A stretch of DNA of 64,000 nucleotides from Vandiemenella viatica (GCA_031002005.1 CM061921.1:149019283-149083282); one strand, 5' to 3'; numbered from the stretch's first letter, positions 1 to 12,145 are shown. Made by a program: numbers and translations. The notes: generated from the sequence alone by a model not told the origin.

Positions 1-293
1 AAAATATATCAGGTTGTTACCTTTACAATTGCACAGTGTGAGTCGTCGCCAACAGCACAGGGGCAGCTTTTGTATATTTCCACCACAATTCAAAGTTCGT
101 GAAATATTTCCTGTGGTTGCCTGATCTATTTGGATCCTTTGGTGAGAATAATGTTGCGTACTTATATTTGTATCTATTGTCATTGGGTGTTGCTTTAGTG
201 TGTATGTTCTAGATAATGTTTAGTATTTGTGAAGGGTTAGTGTACCTACTTAGTTTATGGCTGTTGGTCTAGGATTGGCTTATCAGCTTTGTC

Positions 294-1245
294 TTATATT
301 TGAATATTTCCTTCTTTAAAAAAGGACATTATGGTTCTGTATATTGAGTGGTTGTTGGAAGAGAGCAGGATAGCTAAATTAGTTGGGAAGGGGATCTTGC
401 ACCTTGTGAGTTCCTTCAACATTTTGTTTTGGATGTTGGTGTATTTGTTTGCAGGAGAATAGCAGGTGGTTGATGTCCCCTGTTGCTCGGTCGGCACAGT
501 CACATCTGGGCTATCTCTTAGTCCTATCCGGTTCAAGTGGCTGGGAAAGTTTCCGTGGTGGAATCTACTTCTGATTATATTAATTATGTGGCGTCTGTTG
601 ATTTTCCATCTGTAGAACCAGGGTTTGGACGGAATATGTGGTTGGATGTGTCCGTAAAAGGATCCTTTATGGTGCATCGTATTGTTCCAATCTGTTTGCC
701 ATCTATTTCTTGCTCGCTGTTTAATATCTTGTACATATGCTGATGGGGGTAGTAGTAGTTCTTTTCTTTGTCCGTATGCGATAGCTTCCTTGGCTAGTCT
801 GTCCGCGGTTTCATTGAACTTAATCCCGTTATGCGAGGGAACCCATACTAAGCTTGTTGTGATGCCTATGTTGTTGCTTATGTGTATTTCATTTAGTATT
901 TCTATTAGTAGTGGTGCCATCCTATAATTCCACTTTGGTTCTGCTATGCTCCTGATGACGCTCAAGGAGTCGGCTATTATGACCACCTTCTTAGGTCTTC
1001 TGGTCCGGCCGTATCTTACAGCTTCTAGTATCGCGTCCGCTTCTGCCAAATATATTGTAGTTTGCGGTGGTAAGGAGTATAGCTTTGTACTGCGTTTTGG
1101 GGCAATATAGTGCGCTGCCGACTCGTTCTCCTGAATTATTTTTTGATCCATCTGTGTATATATGGATTGAATTTGGGTCTTGGCTGGCGAGCAGGGCGTT
1201 CAGGGCGTAGTTGACGTTGGTTCCCGGCTTGTGTTCCAAATACAT
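294..1245 (-). pseudogene. RNase H domain of the LINE ORF2
   Basis: The domain would remove the RNA strand of the element's cDNA hybrid. The first catalytic Asp lies in IYTDGSKNNSG (about 1170 on the minus strand). After one frame change there are AEADAILEA (Glu), VVIIADSLSVIRSI (Asp) and a C-terminal WVPSHNGIKFNETADRLAKEA (His and Asp). All four acidic positions of a type I RNase H fold are therefore present. The reading frame shifts between YTDG and the rest around 1130-1150. The tail carries a second Cys/His-poor region of unknown role. It directly follows the reverse transcriptase, as in I and LOA elements. Confidence 0.85.
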
Positions 1246-2962
1246 TACTTGTGTGTCTAGACATCGGAGCTGGTAGGGCTTGGAATATCGGGTGTGTGGA
1301 AAACTTTGTTATGTTAACGCTCCTTTCTTCCCACGTTTTATACATGTTAAGTAGCAGACTGTTGCTTAGCGCGCCAGTCTGTTTATTTCCTTTTTTCCGC
1401 TTACAGTGTTTGAGGTTGTCTAACCTTTCCTTTAGTGGGTGGGTGGTGCTGCTCAGTTTTTCGATTATAAACTTCTCTGTAAGTAGTTGTCTTCTTATGT
1501 TGAGTGGCATTTCGCCTGCTTCCACTAATAAGGCGTTGGTTGGTGTAGATTTGAATGCTCCTAAACATGTTCTGAGGCAGCGATGCTGCAGGGAATCTAA
1601 TTTCCGCAATGCGTCTTTTGTGGCGTTGGCGTAAAAGACGCTGCCATAGTCTATGATAGATCTAATCATTGATTTGTATAGGAGCAGAAGTGCGTTTGGG
1701 TGGGATCCCCATCTCGCTCCGGCCACTGCTCTTAGGATATTAAGTCGTTGGTCTGATTTGGCTATTATATGCTGAATATGGTCTCTCCAAGTTAGTCGGG
1801 AATCCAATATCATTCCTAGGAATCGGCTCTGTTTATATACTGGGAATGAAAAGGGACCTAGTTGTATCCTGGCCATATCGGGAATGTTGCGTTTTGAGAA
1901 TATGACTACTGATGATTTCTCAGTAGATATGTCTAGTCCGTTACGGTGGGCCCACTTGATGAATGTCTGTATCGCTTCATACAACTGTTCGAAGACGTCT
2001 TCTATTAATGAGCTCATGTGTATATAACGATGTCGTCCGCAAATTGGAGGATTAGAATACTTGGGAAGATTTTTTCTAAGTCGTGGTGTATATCAGATAA
2101 AGGAGAGGACTTAATATCGCTCCTTGTGGGAGTCCATTGTAGACCCAACGGGGGCCTACCAGTTCCCCTGAGTTTGAATGTATATAACTCTTTCTGATAT
2201 GAGCGAGTGTATCCCTGCTACAAACTCATGTGGGATTCCCAAGTTGGAGAGCTTTTGCATCAGAATGTTGATAACAACGTTGTCATAAGCTGAAGTGATA
2301 TCTAAGAATATTGCCCCTAAGTAAAATTTCCGTGCGAATGCAATATTGATATCTGTAGTAATTAATGCTATGTTATCGAGTGTACTTTTTTTTCCTGAAT
2401 CCAAATTGTGATGTTGCTAGTAAGTTGTTTTTTTCCATCCAATATTCTAATCTGTTTTTTACGATGCGTTCTAGTGTTTTTGGATACACACGACATCAGG
2501 GAAATAGGTCTATACGATCCTGGTTGCTTGGGATCTTTGTTGGGTTTTAGTATTGGTATAATTATCTGAGTTCTCCACTCTATGGGACTCGGTTGCTTCA
2601 TCCAGATTTCGTTAAAGATTTTAGTTAGGAGCTGTAGGGCATTGGCAGGCAGATTATACAACATCGATAATGTATTCTATCTTTGCCTGGTGTCGTGTCA
2701 GGGGACTGTTTAATATTTCGTTCCACTTCTTAACTGTGAATGGAGAGCACAGTTCGTGTTCCGATTGTTGTTCTGCGTTCGGAGAGAATCTAAAAATTTT
2801 ATGGTTAACACTATCGGGGGCAATTCTTTCCGCTATGGCTTCTATACATGAGCTGTCTAACTTACTGCTTGAAGTGAACGTTTTCCTGTTCTTCAAGTTT
2901 CTTATTTGTTGCCAGATAGTGCTAGTGTTTGTATCTTTCCCCAGGTTCTCACAGTATTGCAT
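1136..2962 (-). pseudogene. Reverse transcriptase domain of the LINE ORF2
   Basis: Frames in order on the minus strand: a linker and finger region (2962-2654), then KPNKDPKQPGSYRPISLMS (2664-2368), then FLDITSAYDNV with the first catalytic Asp (2404-2156), then NGLPQGAILSPLL (about 2130-2085), then LQFADDIVIY near 2027-2047, which is the YADD box as FADD. The thumb and C-terminal region follow (2017-1136), with KQSRFLGMILDSRLTWRDHI and IIDYGSVFYANA. At least three frame breaks separate the motifs, so no full protein can be made. Catalytic residues are preserved, so decay is recent to moderate. Confidence 0.88.
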
Positions 2963-3347
2963 CCAACTGAGTCGTTTCTGAGTTCGCAGTATTCGTTTGG
3001 TGTATGCACATGTTCTTTTGTAGGTTAAGAATCTTTCTACTGTCGGTTTCCTTGCGATAATTTCTGAGTGCTAATCTCCTTTTTGGCCACTGCTTTAGAG
3101 CACTCCATATTCCACCAAACTGCTGGAGGATTACTTGTGAGTTTACGTCGTTTTTTAAGTGGTATTGATTTGTCTGCAGCCGTTGTGATGGCTTGCATCA
3201 ACTGTTTGTATGCCTCCCTGGCCGAGATATCCGTGGGGATGTTCCTAACTTCCTCTTCTAAGTATTGTTTATATAGTGCCCAATTTGCTTGGCTGGTGTT
3301 CCAGTGTTTTGTGGGGTGTCCCTTCCACTCGAAGTTGGTGTTACAAC

Positions 3348-4047
3348 CTATTTGTGATTTTGATAGGTAGGTGGTCCGATCCTAAACTGTCGGTTAAAGT
3401 TTGCCACGTAGTTACAGATGCAATAGATGGAGAGCAGAGTGTTAAGTCTACAAGCTGATGGGTTCCGTCCTACTCTTGGGATTAGCGTAGGGGATCCATT
3501 GTTCATTATGACGAGATTTTGGTCTTCTATTCTTTGTAATATATCCAAGCCAAAGGGGTCGTCCTGTTGGCAGCCCCAGCTTCTGCTGTGTGCGTTGAAG
3601 TCGCCCGCTATAATGTATGGGGGGTGTGTTTGTTTAATGAGATGGTCCCAGTTGTCTCGACTTATTCTAGTCCGCGGGGGCAGTATAAAGATATAATTGT
3701 GCATTCGAGGTTTTTAAGGCGTAATCGAATAGAAATAGCTTGAAATGGGCAGTTGGTGAGAGCTAACTTTACCGGTTCGTGTGTATGTGGTGTCTAATCA
3801 TGATTGCGACTCCTCCTTTTCCGTCTGGGCGGTCGTTTCGATATGTCTGGTAATGCTTAAAGTTGATTTCTTTCTGTGGTTGAAACCAAGTTTCAGATAA
3901 TAGTGCAATATCGATTTTACTATTACGTAGCTCGATGTTCAAACTTTCCCTATTTGAGTACACGGACCTTCCGTTCCATTGAAGAATGTTAAGTTGAGTT
4001 GTGTACGGGGGGAGATTGTGGTGCCTTGAATTGGCTGTAGGGTTCAT
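3348..4047 (-). pseudogene. AP-type endonuclease domain of the LINE ORF2
   Basis: The N-terminal part reads LNILQWNGRSVYSNRESL with the catalytic Asn, then IALLSETWF with the catalytic Glu (4047-3769). After a frame break, IIAGDFNAHSRSWG carries the Asp and Asn pair, and LGSDHLPIKIT carries the terminal Asp-His (3704-3360, the last part in a shifted frame). This is the exonuclease/endonuclease/phosphatase fold that nicks target DNA. The ATG at 4047 follows ORF1 by about 78 bases and does not overlap it, unlike the related copy at 61365. Confidence 0.85.
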
Positions 4048-4125
4048 GGAGTGGAGGAATTAATAATTTGCTGGAGTGAGTTGATTACTTGTACCGGGTC
4101 CACCGTGCCGTTGGTTCTGATTAGC

Positions 4126-5743
4126 TCAGTGATGGTCATTATGAAAGTCATTAGTTTTTTCTATCAGTGGTATTTCTGTATTTGGGGGTTGGTGTCCCCC
4201 TGTTTGGTGATAGTTGTATGGTGCTTCTGAGGTACTATGTGGGAGAGGTGGGTACGGGTTGTGGGTTATAGATTGGTATGGTCCGTTACTTCTCCAGAAC
4301 AATTTTTGGGGAATTCTCACTTCGTTTCCCTTAGTGCTTAAATTTGCTGTATTGGCATATGGCTGCGATTCTTTTGTTCGACTGAACAATGTTTTTTCCG
4401 TTTGTGGTGCGGGTTGTTGTGGATTAGGTTGTAGCGCTAGGTAGGTTCCTTCCCGGTAACTGGTGCTAGAGTTCTGGATAATTGGCCCGTGAGAGATAGT
4501 TGGTAAGGGCGGGAATTCAGTGTTGCTCTTGAATCTAGGACTGGGGTTTGCTGCTGTCTGGGCGTAAGCTCTATTTTCCAGTGCAGCTGATGCTTCTCTA
4601 AAACTGACGTTGTTGTATATCATGTGTTTGTTTAATTATTTTAGCTTTCTGGTAGTTGGGGCATAACCGATCGGTTGCTAGGTGTTGCCCTGTGCAGTTG
4701 GCACAACGTGGTGGAGCGGTCTTAGGGCATGCATCAATGTTATGGTCCGCTGAGCAAAAGCTGCATCGGACCTGACTACGGCACTGATTACTGCCGTGTC
4801 CAAAACGTAAACATTTGTAGCATTGGATGACGGCGGGTATGTAAGGTTCTACCCTACATCTAACGCCGTGAATGTAAACAAATTGGGGAAGGACTTGCGC
4901 TCTAAATGTTAAAACGCATACCGGTAATGGTATCGTTTCTTGTTTCCCTAGTTTATCGATTTTTTTCGTGAACCGCCTGATATTCAATACATGGAATTCA
5001 CTTTCTATTACCGAAAGAATTTCTGCTTCACTGAGCAAGGTATCTACATTTCTCACAACTCCTTGTTTTTGTATCATTGATCTTGGGATGTATGCCTCCA
5101 AGTTATGTCTAGCGAATATTTCCGAGCTTACCAGGTTATTTGCAGAATCTCTGCTGTTGGTTTCTATTTTAATTCTATTGCGCCCGACACTGGAAATGTT
5201 TACTAAGTTGTGAGAAATCATGATACCTTGCTCCCTCATTAGTTTCCCTATTGCCATTGGGTGAATACGCCCAATATTTTTGTCCTTTCCTTCTACTATT
5301 ACTATGTATGGACCACAATCACTTGCCTCGTACCTGTTGGCCATTGAGTTCTGCTGTTGGTTCTGCAAATTGATGTCGTTTGTTGGTGTCGGCTCCGTGC
5401 TGTAGGAGGCTGATGGACGATGTGGTGTTGCGACGTCTGTTGATAATCTTGCAAGTTTCTCTGCTTGCTGCGTGGATCTCCTTCCGTCCTCTTCTTCTGG
5501 TATCTGCCGTTTCGTCGACTTGAGGTTCGAAAGCTGGAAGTCTCCCATGGGATCGTCCGACTGCAGACCAAGTAGGGTAGCTGTAATGCAAGTTGGGTTA
5601 TCCTCTTCTGTTAATGGGCTGGTGGTTATATTCAGTGTAGCTGGTAATACCATACTTGTTGAGCTGTGTCTGAAATTCGTGTCACTAGTAGATGCTTCTT
5701 CTAAGCTGTGAGTTCCTCCCTCGCCATATAGGCCACCAAACAT
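4126..5743 (-). pseudogene. LINE ORF1 (gag-like, CCHC zinc knuckles)
   Basis: ORF1 protein binds element RNA. It starts with MFGGLYGEGG at 5743, the same start motif as the plus-strand copy at 59477. A conserved block runs from about residue 140 (GPYIVIVEGKDKNIGRIHP). Three knuckles lie near residues 310-365: CYKCLRFGHGSNQC, CSFCSADHNIDAC and CANCTGQHLATDRLC. The frame breaks near 4620; the C-terminal part (4623-4126, YAQTAANPSPRFKSNTEFPP onward) is Pro/Asn/Gln-rich and ends at a TGA at 4126-4128. A single indel is enough to explain the break. Confidence 0.87.
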
Positions 5744-6104
5744 GATCGATGTTGGTCACGTTCGAGGCGGCGTTAAGCGGAGGTTACGATGATTCTTCTA
5801 CTCTCTCGCTGAGAGGCGTATTTAATTTATATATAGATAATGACTTTAATTTCGCCTGTCACTGAGTACTGTAACTTCACTGTACACTTTGACTCGATAT
5901 GTATGTTTTCCTGGTCCGTCCACACAACAACAACTGTACGTAGTCGTCCGCGAGCACAAGGAAGTTCGCTCTCCGAAGGTTGCGACTAGACTGAATTTAT
6001 GGATTTAATGATATACTTCTGTTCGAGGATGGCATAACTACGTCGAAATAGCTGTTTAATGTACAGGAGACTTCTGTACATAGTCTATATTACTCAGTCC
6101 TTGA

Positions 6105-6425
6105 ACCGCCAGTGTAGCTCAACACGTTAAGACGCCGCACAGTGGCTCATAGAGGAACAGGATGAAATCCTGATCCCCGTGTACCGGCCATCCTGATTGA
6201 GGTTTATGTACGGTTTCTTGCCATCAGCTAGGCGAATGCTGAAACGGTCTCCAATCTCCACCTCATAAACTGCACATTTTTCAAACAAATACACTTATTA
6301 TACAATTCAAAAAAATTACAAATTTCGCAGACAGATGCAACACATTCCTCTTCTACGTTAGTTACGCAGGGTCTAACAAACCCGGTTTTAATTCGATCAG
6401 AGAACAAGGCTTCCCTCCTACACTC
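6105..6425 (+). repeat. SINE family C copy
   Basis: A tRNA-like head (GTGTAGCTCAACACGTTAAG) is followed by the shared module in a diverged form (CATCCTGATTGAGGTTTATG, then TAGGCGAATGCTG). The tail reads CAATCTCCACCTCATAAAC and then a stretch similar to 9740-9840. It matches 9565-9900 over most of its length. It lies between the LINE leader and the Tc1-like element. No target duplication was found. Confidence 0.7.
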
Positions 6426-6594
6426 CACATGATTCACAATGGCCTCCTGTGTAAAACAGATGCTGGTGGCTCCTGGTCATGCGTATACAAGCACAGGTAT
6501 ATGTAAACACTCAGAGTACGGCGCTGCGGTCGGCAACGCCTATATAAGACAACAGGCGTCTGGCGCAGGCGTTAGATCGGTTACTGCTGCTACA

Positions 6595-7607
6595 ATGGCA
6601 GGTTATCACGATTCAAGTGAGTTTGAAAGTAGTGTTATAGTCGGCAGCATCTCCGAGGTAGTGATGACATGGGGATTTTCCCGCACGACCATTTCACGAG
6701 TGCACCGTGAATATCGGGAATCCGGTAAAACATCAAATCTCCAACATCGCTGCGGCCGGAAAAAGATCCTACAAGAACGGGACCAACGACGACTGAAGAG
6801 AATCGTTCAACGTGACAGAAGTGCAACCCTTCCGCAAATTGCTGCGGATTTCAATGCTGGGTCATCAACAAATGTCAGCGTGCGAACCATTCAACGAAAC
6901 ATCATCGATATGGCCTTTCGGAACCGAAGGCCCACTCGTTTACCCTTTCTGTGTGCATGACACAAAAGCTTTATGCCTCGTCTGGGCCCGTCAACACCGA
7001 CATTGGACTGTTGATAATTGGAAATATGTTGCTTGGTCTGACGAGTCTCGTTTCCAATTGTATCGAGCGGATGGACGTGTACGGGTATGGAGACAACGTC
7101 ATGAATTCATGGACCCTGCATGTCAGCAGGGGACTGTTCAAGCTGGTGGAGTCTTTAATGGTGTGGGGCGTGTGCAGTTGGAGTGACATGGGACCCCTGA
7201 TACGTCTAGATACGACTCTGACAGGTGACACGTACGTACGCATCCTGGCTGATCACCTGCATCCATTCATGTCCATTGTGCATTCCGACGGACTTGGGCA
7301 ATTCCAGCAGGAAAATGCGACACCCAAAGCGTCCATAATTGCTACAGAGTGGCTCCAGGAACACTCTTCTGAGTTTAAACACCTCAGCTGGCCACCAAAC
7401 TCCACAGAAATGAACATTATTGAGAATATCTGGGAAGCCTTGCAACGTGTCGTTCAAAAGAGATCTCCACCCTCTCTCACTCTTACGTATTTATGGACAG
7501 CTCTGCAGGATGCATGGTGTCAATTCCCTCCAGCAGTACTTGAGACATTTGTCGAGTCCATGGCGTGTCGTGATACGGGGGCTCTCAGGGGCCCTACACA
7601 ATATTAG
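6595..7607 (+). pseudogene. Tc1-like (IS630 family) DD34E transposase, broken
   Basis: Cut-and-paste transposase. The start at 6595 gives MAGYHDSSEFE, followed by an HTH (GFSRTTISRVHREYRESGKT) and a second HTH-like region (RRLKRIVQRDRSATLPQIAADFNAG). Around 6940 the frame shifts: WKYVAWSDESRFQLYRADG with the first catalytic Asp lies in the frame of 6812-7186. After about 7160 the frame returns to VWGVCSWSDMGPLIRLDTTL. The second catalytic position reads QQENATPKAS, where the family normally has QQDNA, so Asp is replaced by Glu. The third is NIIENIWEA. At least two frameshifts and one catalytic change make it inactive. Inverted repeats were not resolved. Confidence 0.88.
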
Positions 7608-7907
7608 GCAGGTGTACCAGTTTCTTTGTCTCTTCAGTGTAGAGTCTAAACGTTTCCTACCGTACCTCATAGGTACCATATCAATGTAAAATGAAATTGC
7701 TGTCGCTGATCATACCTCCAAGAAAGGTGAAACGCTTCCGAGAATAAACATACCATCAACAAATGGTTACGTTGGCATTATTTTAAATAATAATTTGTTG
7801 TTTTAGAAGCAACTGCGGAAAAATGCTTTTTCGACAGCAACGATTAAGATTTTACGGGTTTGCACTAACGTTATAGTATTTAGAATTTTATAGATTGCTA
7901 GCCACCA
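7608..7907. other. Likely 3' flank of the Tc1-like element
   Basis: The first 100 bases probably belong to the transposon end. I could not pair them with an inverted repeat upstream. The rest is AT-rich and featureless. Confidence 0.3.
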
Positions 7908-8240
7908 GCGCGACCTGGTGGCTCAGTGGTTAAGGCATTTAACTGGAGATCGGAAGGTCGACGGTTCGAATCCCTCTCTCGGTGGGGATTTTCATAAGCA
8001 CTTAATTCGACCGTCACCTCTCATAGCTTACTGTGTACTGTGAAGTACACCAGAACGCTTTCGTGGTTCGGATTCCACGTTAAACTGTAGGTCTCCTCTA
8101 GGGCAAACAACCCCAGTTGTAACGATGATATGTACACACATACACAGCAAATTCAAGGGTTAACGTGGTCCTAGTTGGTCCAAACGAACTCATAAACACA
8201 CATACTAGCTGCCAAGAGACCATTACGAGGCAGGATTTTT
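7908..8240 (+). repeat. SINE family E copy
   Basis: Head with pol III box A-like TGGTGGCTCAGTGGTTAAGG and box B-like GGTTCGAATCC, so it is tRNA-derived. The body has TGTGAAGTACACCAGAACG and GGTTCGGATTCCACGTTAAA, which recur at 18.6 kb and 44.2 kb. The 3' end is approximate. Confidence 0.75.
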
Positions 8241-8850
8241 CTGGCATCCAATGAATTATGTATGGATCAAACAACTATCATACTTGTAATGCGTAGATGG
8301 TTTGGTAAAATGCGCCAGGAACAAATATAAGGAAATAGCAATACATAGTCTCCAGAGGAACCGGAACAGTGTTTAATCTTCAGTGGAGAAGAAAGGGATC
8401 GACGTATAAGTCGGTTTCACGTGGAATTATTTACCAGAACTGCATAGCAAAATTTTTAAAGGAACTGATATTCTAAAGACAAATTGTGGCTCAAGTCCAA
8501 TAATCTAGGCTCGTCGATAGTGTGCAAATTACGTAAAAAATTAGGCAACGGATAAAAGCTCTGCTTGAATGATGCTAACAACTTTCGTCTAGTAGCCTAA
8601 CATAGAAGTGGACGATTCTTGTGAGCGACTTCGGTTGATGTTTAGCAGATATAAGCTTATAAGCTTCCCATTCCGCTTAGAATATTACACACAAAGTATA
8701 TGGATGAAGCGTTACTCTAAAATTTAAATCTATTTTAAGCCATTCTTTAAATCAGTGCTTATCTTAAATAAAATGCTACTTAGAAGTAAGAAATTCGTCA
8801 ATGAAAAAATATATCCAGAATTCGATCTTTTAGCAGATACACACATGTAG
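8241..8850. other. No gene recognised
   Basis: AT-rich, no convincing coding stretch and no repeat shared with the rest of the window. Confidence 0.4.
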
Positions 8851-9058
8851 TTTTTTTTTCTTTGCTTATGGCTTCATGCCTCATCGACATCGGTGTCATT
8901 AGAGGCAAGGAACGGGAAAGAATTCGAGCATGGTGTTTTAAAGTACCATGCTTGCATTCGCCTAGAGTGATTTGGGGAAACCAAGGAAAACCCAAATCTG
9001 GATGGCCAAACGGGAACTCAAACCAGCGTCCTCCAGAATGCCAGGCCACTCACCACGA
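8851..9058 (-). repeat. SINE family A copy
   Basis: On the minus strand it ends in a T-run on the plus strand at 8851-8859 (its poly-A tail). It has the body with AAATCACTC, GCGAATGC and the family 3' tail with GTCGATGAGGC. The head is diverged. Confidence 0.8.
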
Positions 9059-9564
9059 TAAGTCACAATATTCTTTTGGTTATGATCGAATAAGGCAGGA
9101 GGATCATGTAACTACTGACTCCAACATGCTAGCTTTCCGTTTAGTACACGATACATGTAAAAACTGTCATAAGATTTACGTAGATGCCTCGATAATCCCA
9201 TTTCCATATACTGGTGCAGAAATCTAAATTTTTTCGGCTTTGAAGATCGTTTATTCTACTGGGAGATGTGACCTTCTTTTCAGCGAACATGATTGCCAAC
9301 TTAGAAATTGTAAACATGTACATAGATTCAATAAATTGTCTCTAACATGTGAGAACATTCTCCAAAAGAGAGAGGTAAAAATCATGATGTATTTTAATAT
9401 AAGCATACATTCATAAGAACACGGACCGAGTTAATTACAAGAATTAATATTCAAAATTAATAAATTTAAAATAAATGTGAGATTTCATCATGTGGCAAGG
9501 GAGGTGACGATAGTACTTAATGCTGTAGTGAAAGAGTAGGACTTTTTACTGTAGGATATAAGGG
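9059..9564. other. No gene recognised
   Basis: AT-rich stretch without a supported gene or recognised repeat. Confidence 0.4.
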
Positions 9565-9900
9565 AGAACAATTTACCCGTCAGTGGGACACAGTGCGCTA
9601 AAGCGCCACACAGTGGATAGTGGAGGCACTGTGCGCCAAGATCGAGTCCTGCTACCCGCACACTGGCCGTCTCGGTTGTGGTTATTAGGTGGTTTTCCGC
9701 AATCACCAAGTGAATGCCGGGACAGTCCCCAACCTCCACCTCAAACACAATACATTATACAAATAAAAATACGCTTAGCCCACAAACATCATACTTGCAC
9801 GTTTCACGGACAGATGGTGACATAACTTTCCTCCCCGGGAGGCGTCAGGATCAGCGACAAGCCGGCACATCGCATCATGATAAATAGCCGAAGTGCAAGG
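9565..9900 (+). repeat. SINE family C copy
   Basis: Best copy of the family. It has a tRNA-like head (ACAGTGCGCTAAAGCGCC) with box B-like AGATCGAGTCC, then the shared module (GGTTTTCCGCAATCACC, AAGTGAATGCCGGGAC) and the tail CCCCAACCTCCACCTCAAAC, followed by CACGGACAGATGGTGACATA. It matches 6105-6425 and 27800-27960. Confidence 0.75.
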
Positions 9901-10125
9901 AAGTAGAAGAAGATAAGAGGCAGCAGTTGAGCGGCAGCCATAAGACATGCTAATTCTTGGGGAGCTTAGAGCTTCAAGACAGCCAGTCAGGCACCCCCGC
10001 AAGGCTGCTAAAAAGGCAACCTCTATAGAATAAATTACGAACTGATAGAGATGGGAGTCAACCCATATCTCTGGAGGGTCTGCACTATAGATACCGCTCG
10101 CTCGTGACGCACCAAGAGTGGAAAT

Positions 10126-10371
10126 ACCGATCGTGGTGGCGTAACGGTTAGTGTTCTGGCCTCGCATTCGGGAGGATGGCGGTTCGAATCCCCGTCCGGG
10201 CATCCAGATTTGGGTTTTCCATGGTTTCCCAAATCACTGCAGGCAATTGCCGGGAGGCTTCCTTCAAAAGGCCATGGCCAAATTCCTTCCCATTCCTTGC
10301 CCCCCATCCTTTCCCGTCTCTAAAGACCTCGCTGTTAAGAGACGTTAAACAGTTAAAAAAAAAAAAAAAAG
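10126..10371 (+). repeat. SINE family A copy, variant 3' tail
   Basis: Head CGTGGTGGCGTAACGGTTAG with box B GGTTCGAATCCC, module, then a distinct 3' tail (CTCGCTGTTAAGAGACGTTA) ending in 16 or more A. The same tail variant occurs at 11466-11609 and 29491-29728, which makes it a subfamily. Confidence 0.9.
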
Positions 10372-10699
10372 ATTGGAAATGTAGGGTTGGTATCTGTACT
10401 GGAGAACAAAGCCACGACTGGCGAATACAGTTGAGGTCCCGTTATTCTGGTAGTTAAAAAAAAACACCAGAAACAACAAGATTCTATTTGCTGCAGCATC
10501 TGTGGTCAGATCGAATCAGTGCTTCAGTACTAAGCGATAAATTATAACCCGTAGAGGCATCCATTACTTCATAAAAAGACTAGGTTAGTCAAACAATCTA
10601 TCTCTCGTATGGGCTTGTATATGTAATATCAGTTCCGAAAGTGCCAAGTCATGCATATAAGTAAAAATGTGACACCATTTATCTCTGAATATACAATTA

Positions 10700-11465
10700 A
10701 TGACACAGTCCTCTAGTATGGTACATTCCGCTAAGTTCTTAGGTGTAACAATTCATCATAAATTTTGAATGAACATATAGACAAGGTAATTAGGAAAGCA
10801 AACCATATGCTCCGATTTCTAGGTCGTAATTTAAAACAGTGTACACCGGAGCTTAAAATGATTGCATACAAAGTACTAGTGCGACCTTGCTTAGATTATT
10901 GTTCTTCTGCATGGGGCCTCCATCAAAAAAGTTAATAGTGACATCGGAGAAGGTCCAAAGAAGAGCTTTCAGTTCGTGAAAAGTGTATATAGATGGAGGG
11001 AAAGTGTAAGTGCGATGTTGAAGGAGTATGGTTTGGAAGATCTGAAACACCGAAGGCACTGCTCTCGTCAGAAACTAGTTGAAAAGTTCATAACAGACCT
11101 ATTTCAGGATGACAGCAAATGCACTTTACTACCAGCAGCCTTCATCTCTAGGAATTCTTAAGAAAATAAGTTAAGAGAAATCAGAGCCATAACCGATTCT
11201 TTTATGAAATGGAATAGAAAGAATAAATCGAGCAAGAAAACATATAAGCTGACAGGAGTGGTATCGAAAAACTGCTCCGCCATCCTGATCTGGGTTTTCC
11301 ATGGTTTTCCCAGATCGCTCCAGGCGAATGCTCGGATTTTTCCTCGCAATAGCCCATGGGCGCCTCCTGTCATATCCCGTATATCCCTTCCGATGCATAA
11401 GCCATTACGGATTATGATAGATGCAACGCACCCTCCACTTTTAGTGAATTGCGGAGTAATAGTAT
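10700..11465 (+). mobile_element. CR1/L2-like LINE, 3' end, copy 1
   Basis: Pieces of the reverse transcriptase C-terminus are readable in shifting frames: KFLGVTIHH near 10730, a KANHMLRFLG-type stretch, LEDLKHRRHCSRQKLVEKF (about 11031-11090), FQDDSKCTLLPAAFISRN, then a 3' UTR (11240-11465). The UTR contains the module GGGTTTTCCATGGTTTTCCC shared with SINE family A and the motif CATATCCCGTATATCCCTTC. It matches copies at 13.6 kb, 42.6 kb and 58 kb. It is severely 5' truncated. Confidence 0.8.
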
Positions 11466-11609
11466 TTTTTTTTTAACTGCTTAACGTCTCTCAACAGCGA
11501 AGTCTTTAGAGACGGGAAAGGATGAGGGTAAGGAATGGGAAGGAATTCGACCATGGTCTTTTGAAGAAAGCATCCGGCATTTGCCTGGAGTGATTTGGGA
11601 AACCATGGA
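11466..11609 (-). repeat. SINE family A copy, truncated, variant tail
   Basis: The tail variant (TAACGTCTCTCAACAGCGAAG on the plus strand) and the body up to the middle of the shared module are present. The copy stops at AAACCATGGA, so the tRNA-like head is missing. It sits immediately downstream of a LINE 3' end. Confidence 0.85.
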
Positions 11610-11936
11610 CTCAGAATATAAAGTGAATTATATTATTGTAAATTACTCTTCTGATATGTAACCTTGCTTCTGAATTAATTTATCTTTCTGATACTGTCAA
11701 TCTAAAATAATGAAGACGATCTGCTTTAAAGAATACTATTGCATGTTAAAAGGAAGACTACCAGACAGAAGCAATTATTTTGTAAACAAGAAAGCTTTAT
11801 TACTGGTAACTGTTTGAAAGATAATACTAATTAACAGATCCAATTAAAAGAACAAGAGTTAGAGCAGGTGACAGATGGGGGACTAATGACTCATTAATTC
11901 GAGAACACTTAACAGCTTTCACCATCTTGAATATAG
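11610..11936. other. No gene recognised
   Basis: AT-rich spacer without supported features. Confidence 0.4.
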
Positions 11937-12145
11937 TAGTCTTGTGGATCAGTGGTTAAGGTGTCTGACTGGAGATTGAGAGGTCCTGGATTCGAGTTTC
12001 AGACTCGGCTGGGATATTGAAAGGCCCTTCACGTCGGAGAGCTGCACCAAAAGGATGTCCCACACGATATTTAGAGGTATCCCATGACTTTTCGCATTTC
12101 AGTATATAAAATAAATGAATACCGGCAGAACCATGTTTTCCAGTA
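11937..12145 (+). repeat. SINE family E copy
   Basis: tRNA-like head with GTGGATCAGTGGTTAAGGTG and box B-like GGATTCGAGTTTC, followed by GACTCGGCTGGGAT, which is also seen at 18.5 kb. The 3' body is diverged. Confidence 0.7.

Larger units (their letters stand above)
1..6000 (-). mobile_element. I/LOA-type non-LTR retrotransposon, decayed, 3' end beyond window
   Basis: Read on the minus strand the order is a 5' leader (about 5744-6000), ORF1 with CCHC knuckles, AP endonuclease, reverse transcriptase and RNase H, which is the I-superclade layout. RNase H ends at 294, and the 3' UTR continues to position 1 and out of the window. Each domain is recognisable, but the reading frame changes at several points (near 2017-2110, 2404, 2654, 3704-3769 and 4620), so the copy is dead. 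A related copy occupies the plus strand at 59.3-64 kb. The 5' boundary near 6000 is an estimate; the clade (I, LOA or near) is inferred from the RNase H domain. Confidence 0.85.

Noticed and set aside
5302..5591. Two overlapping minus-strand frames of about 90 codons within LINE ORF1
   Set aside because: They are shadow frames of the ORF1 coding sequence.
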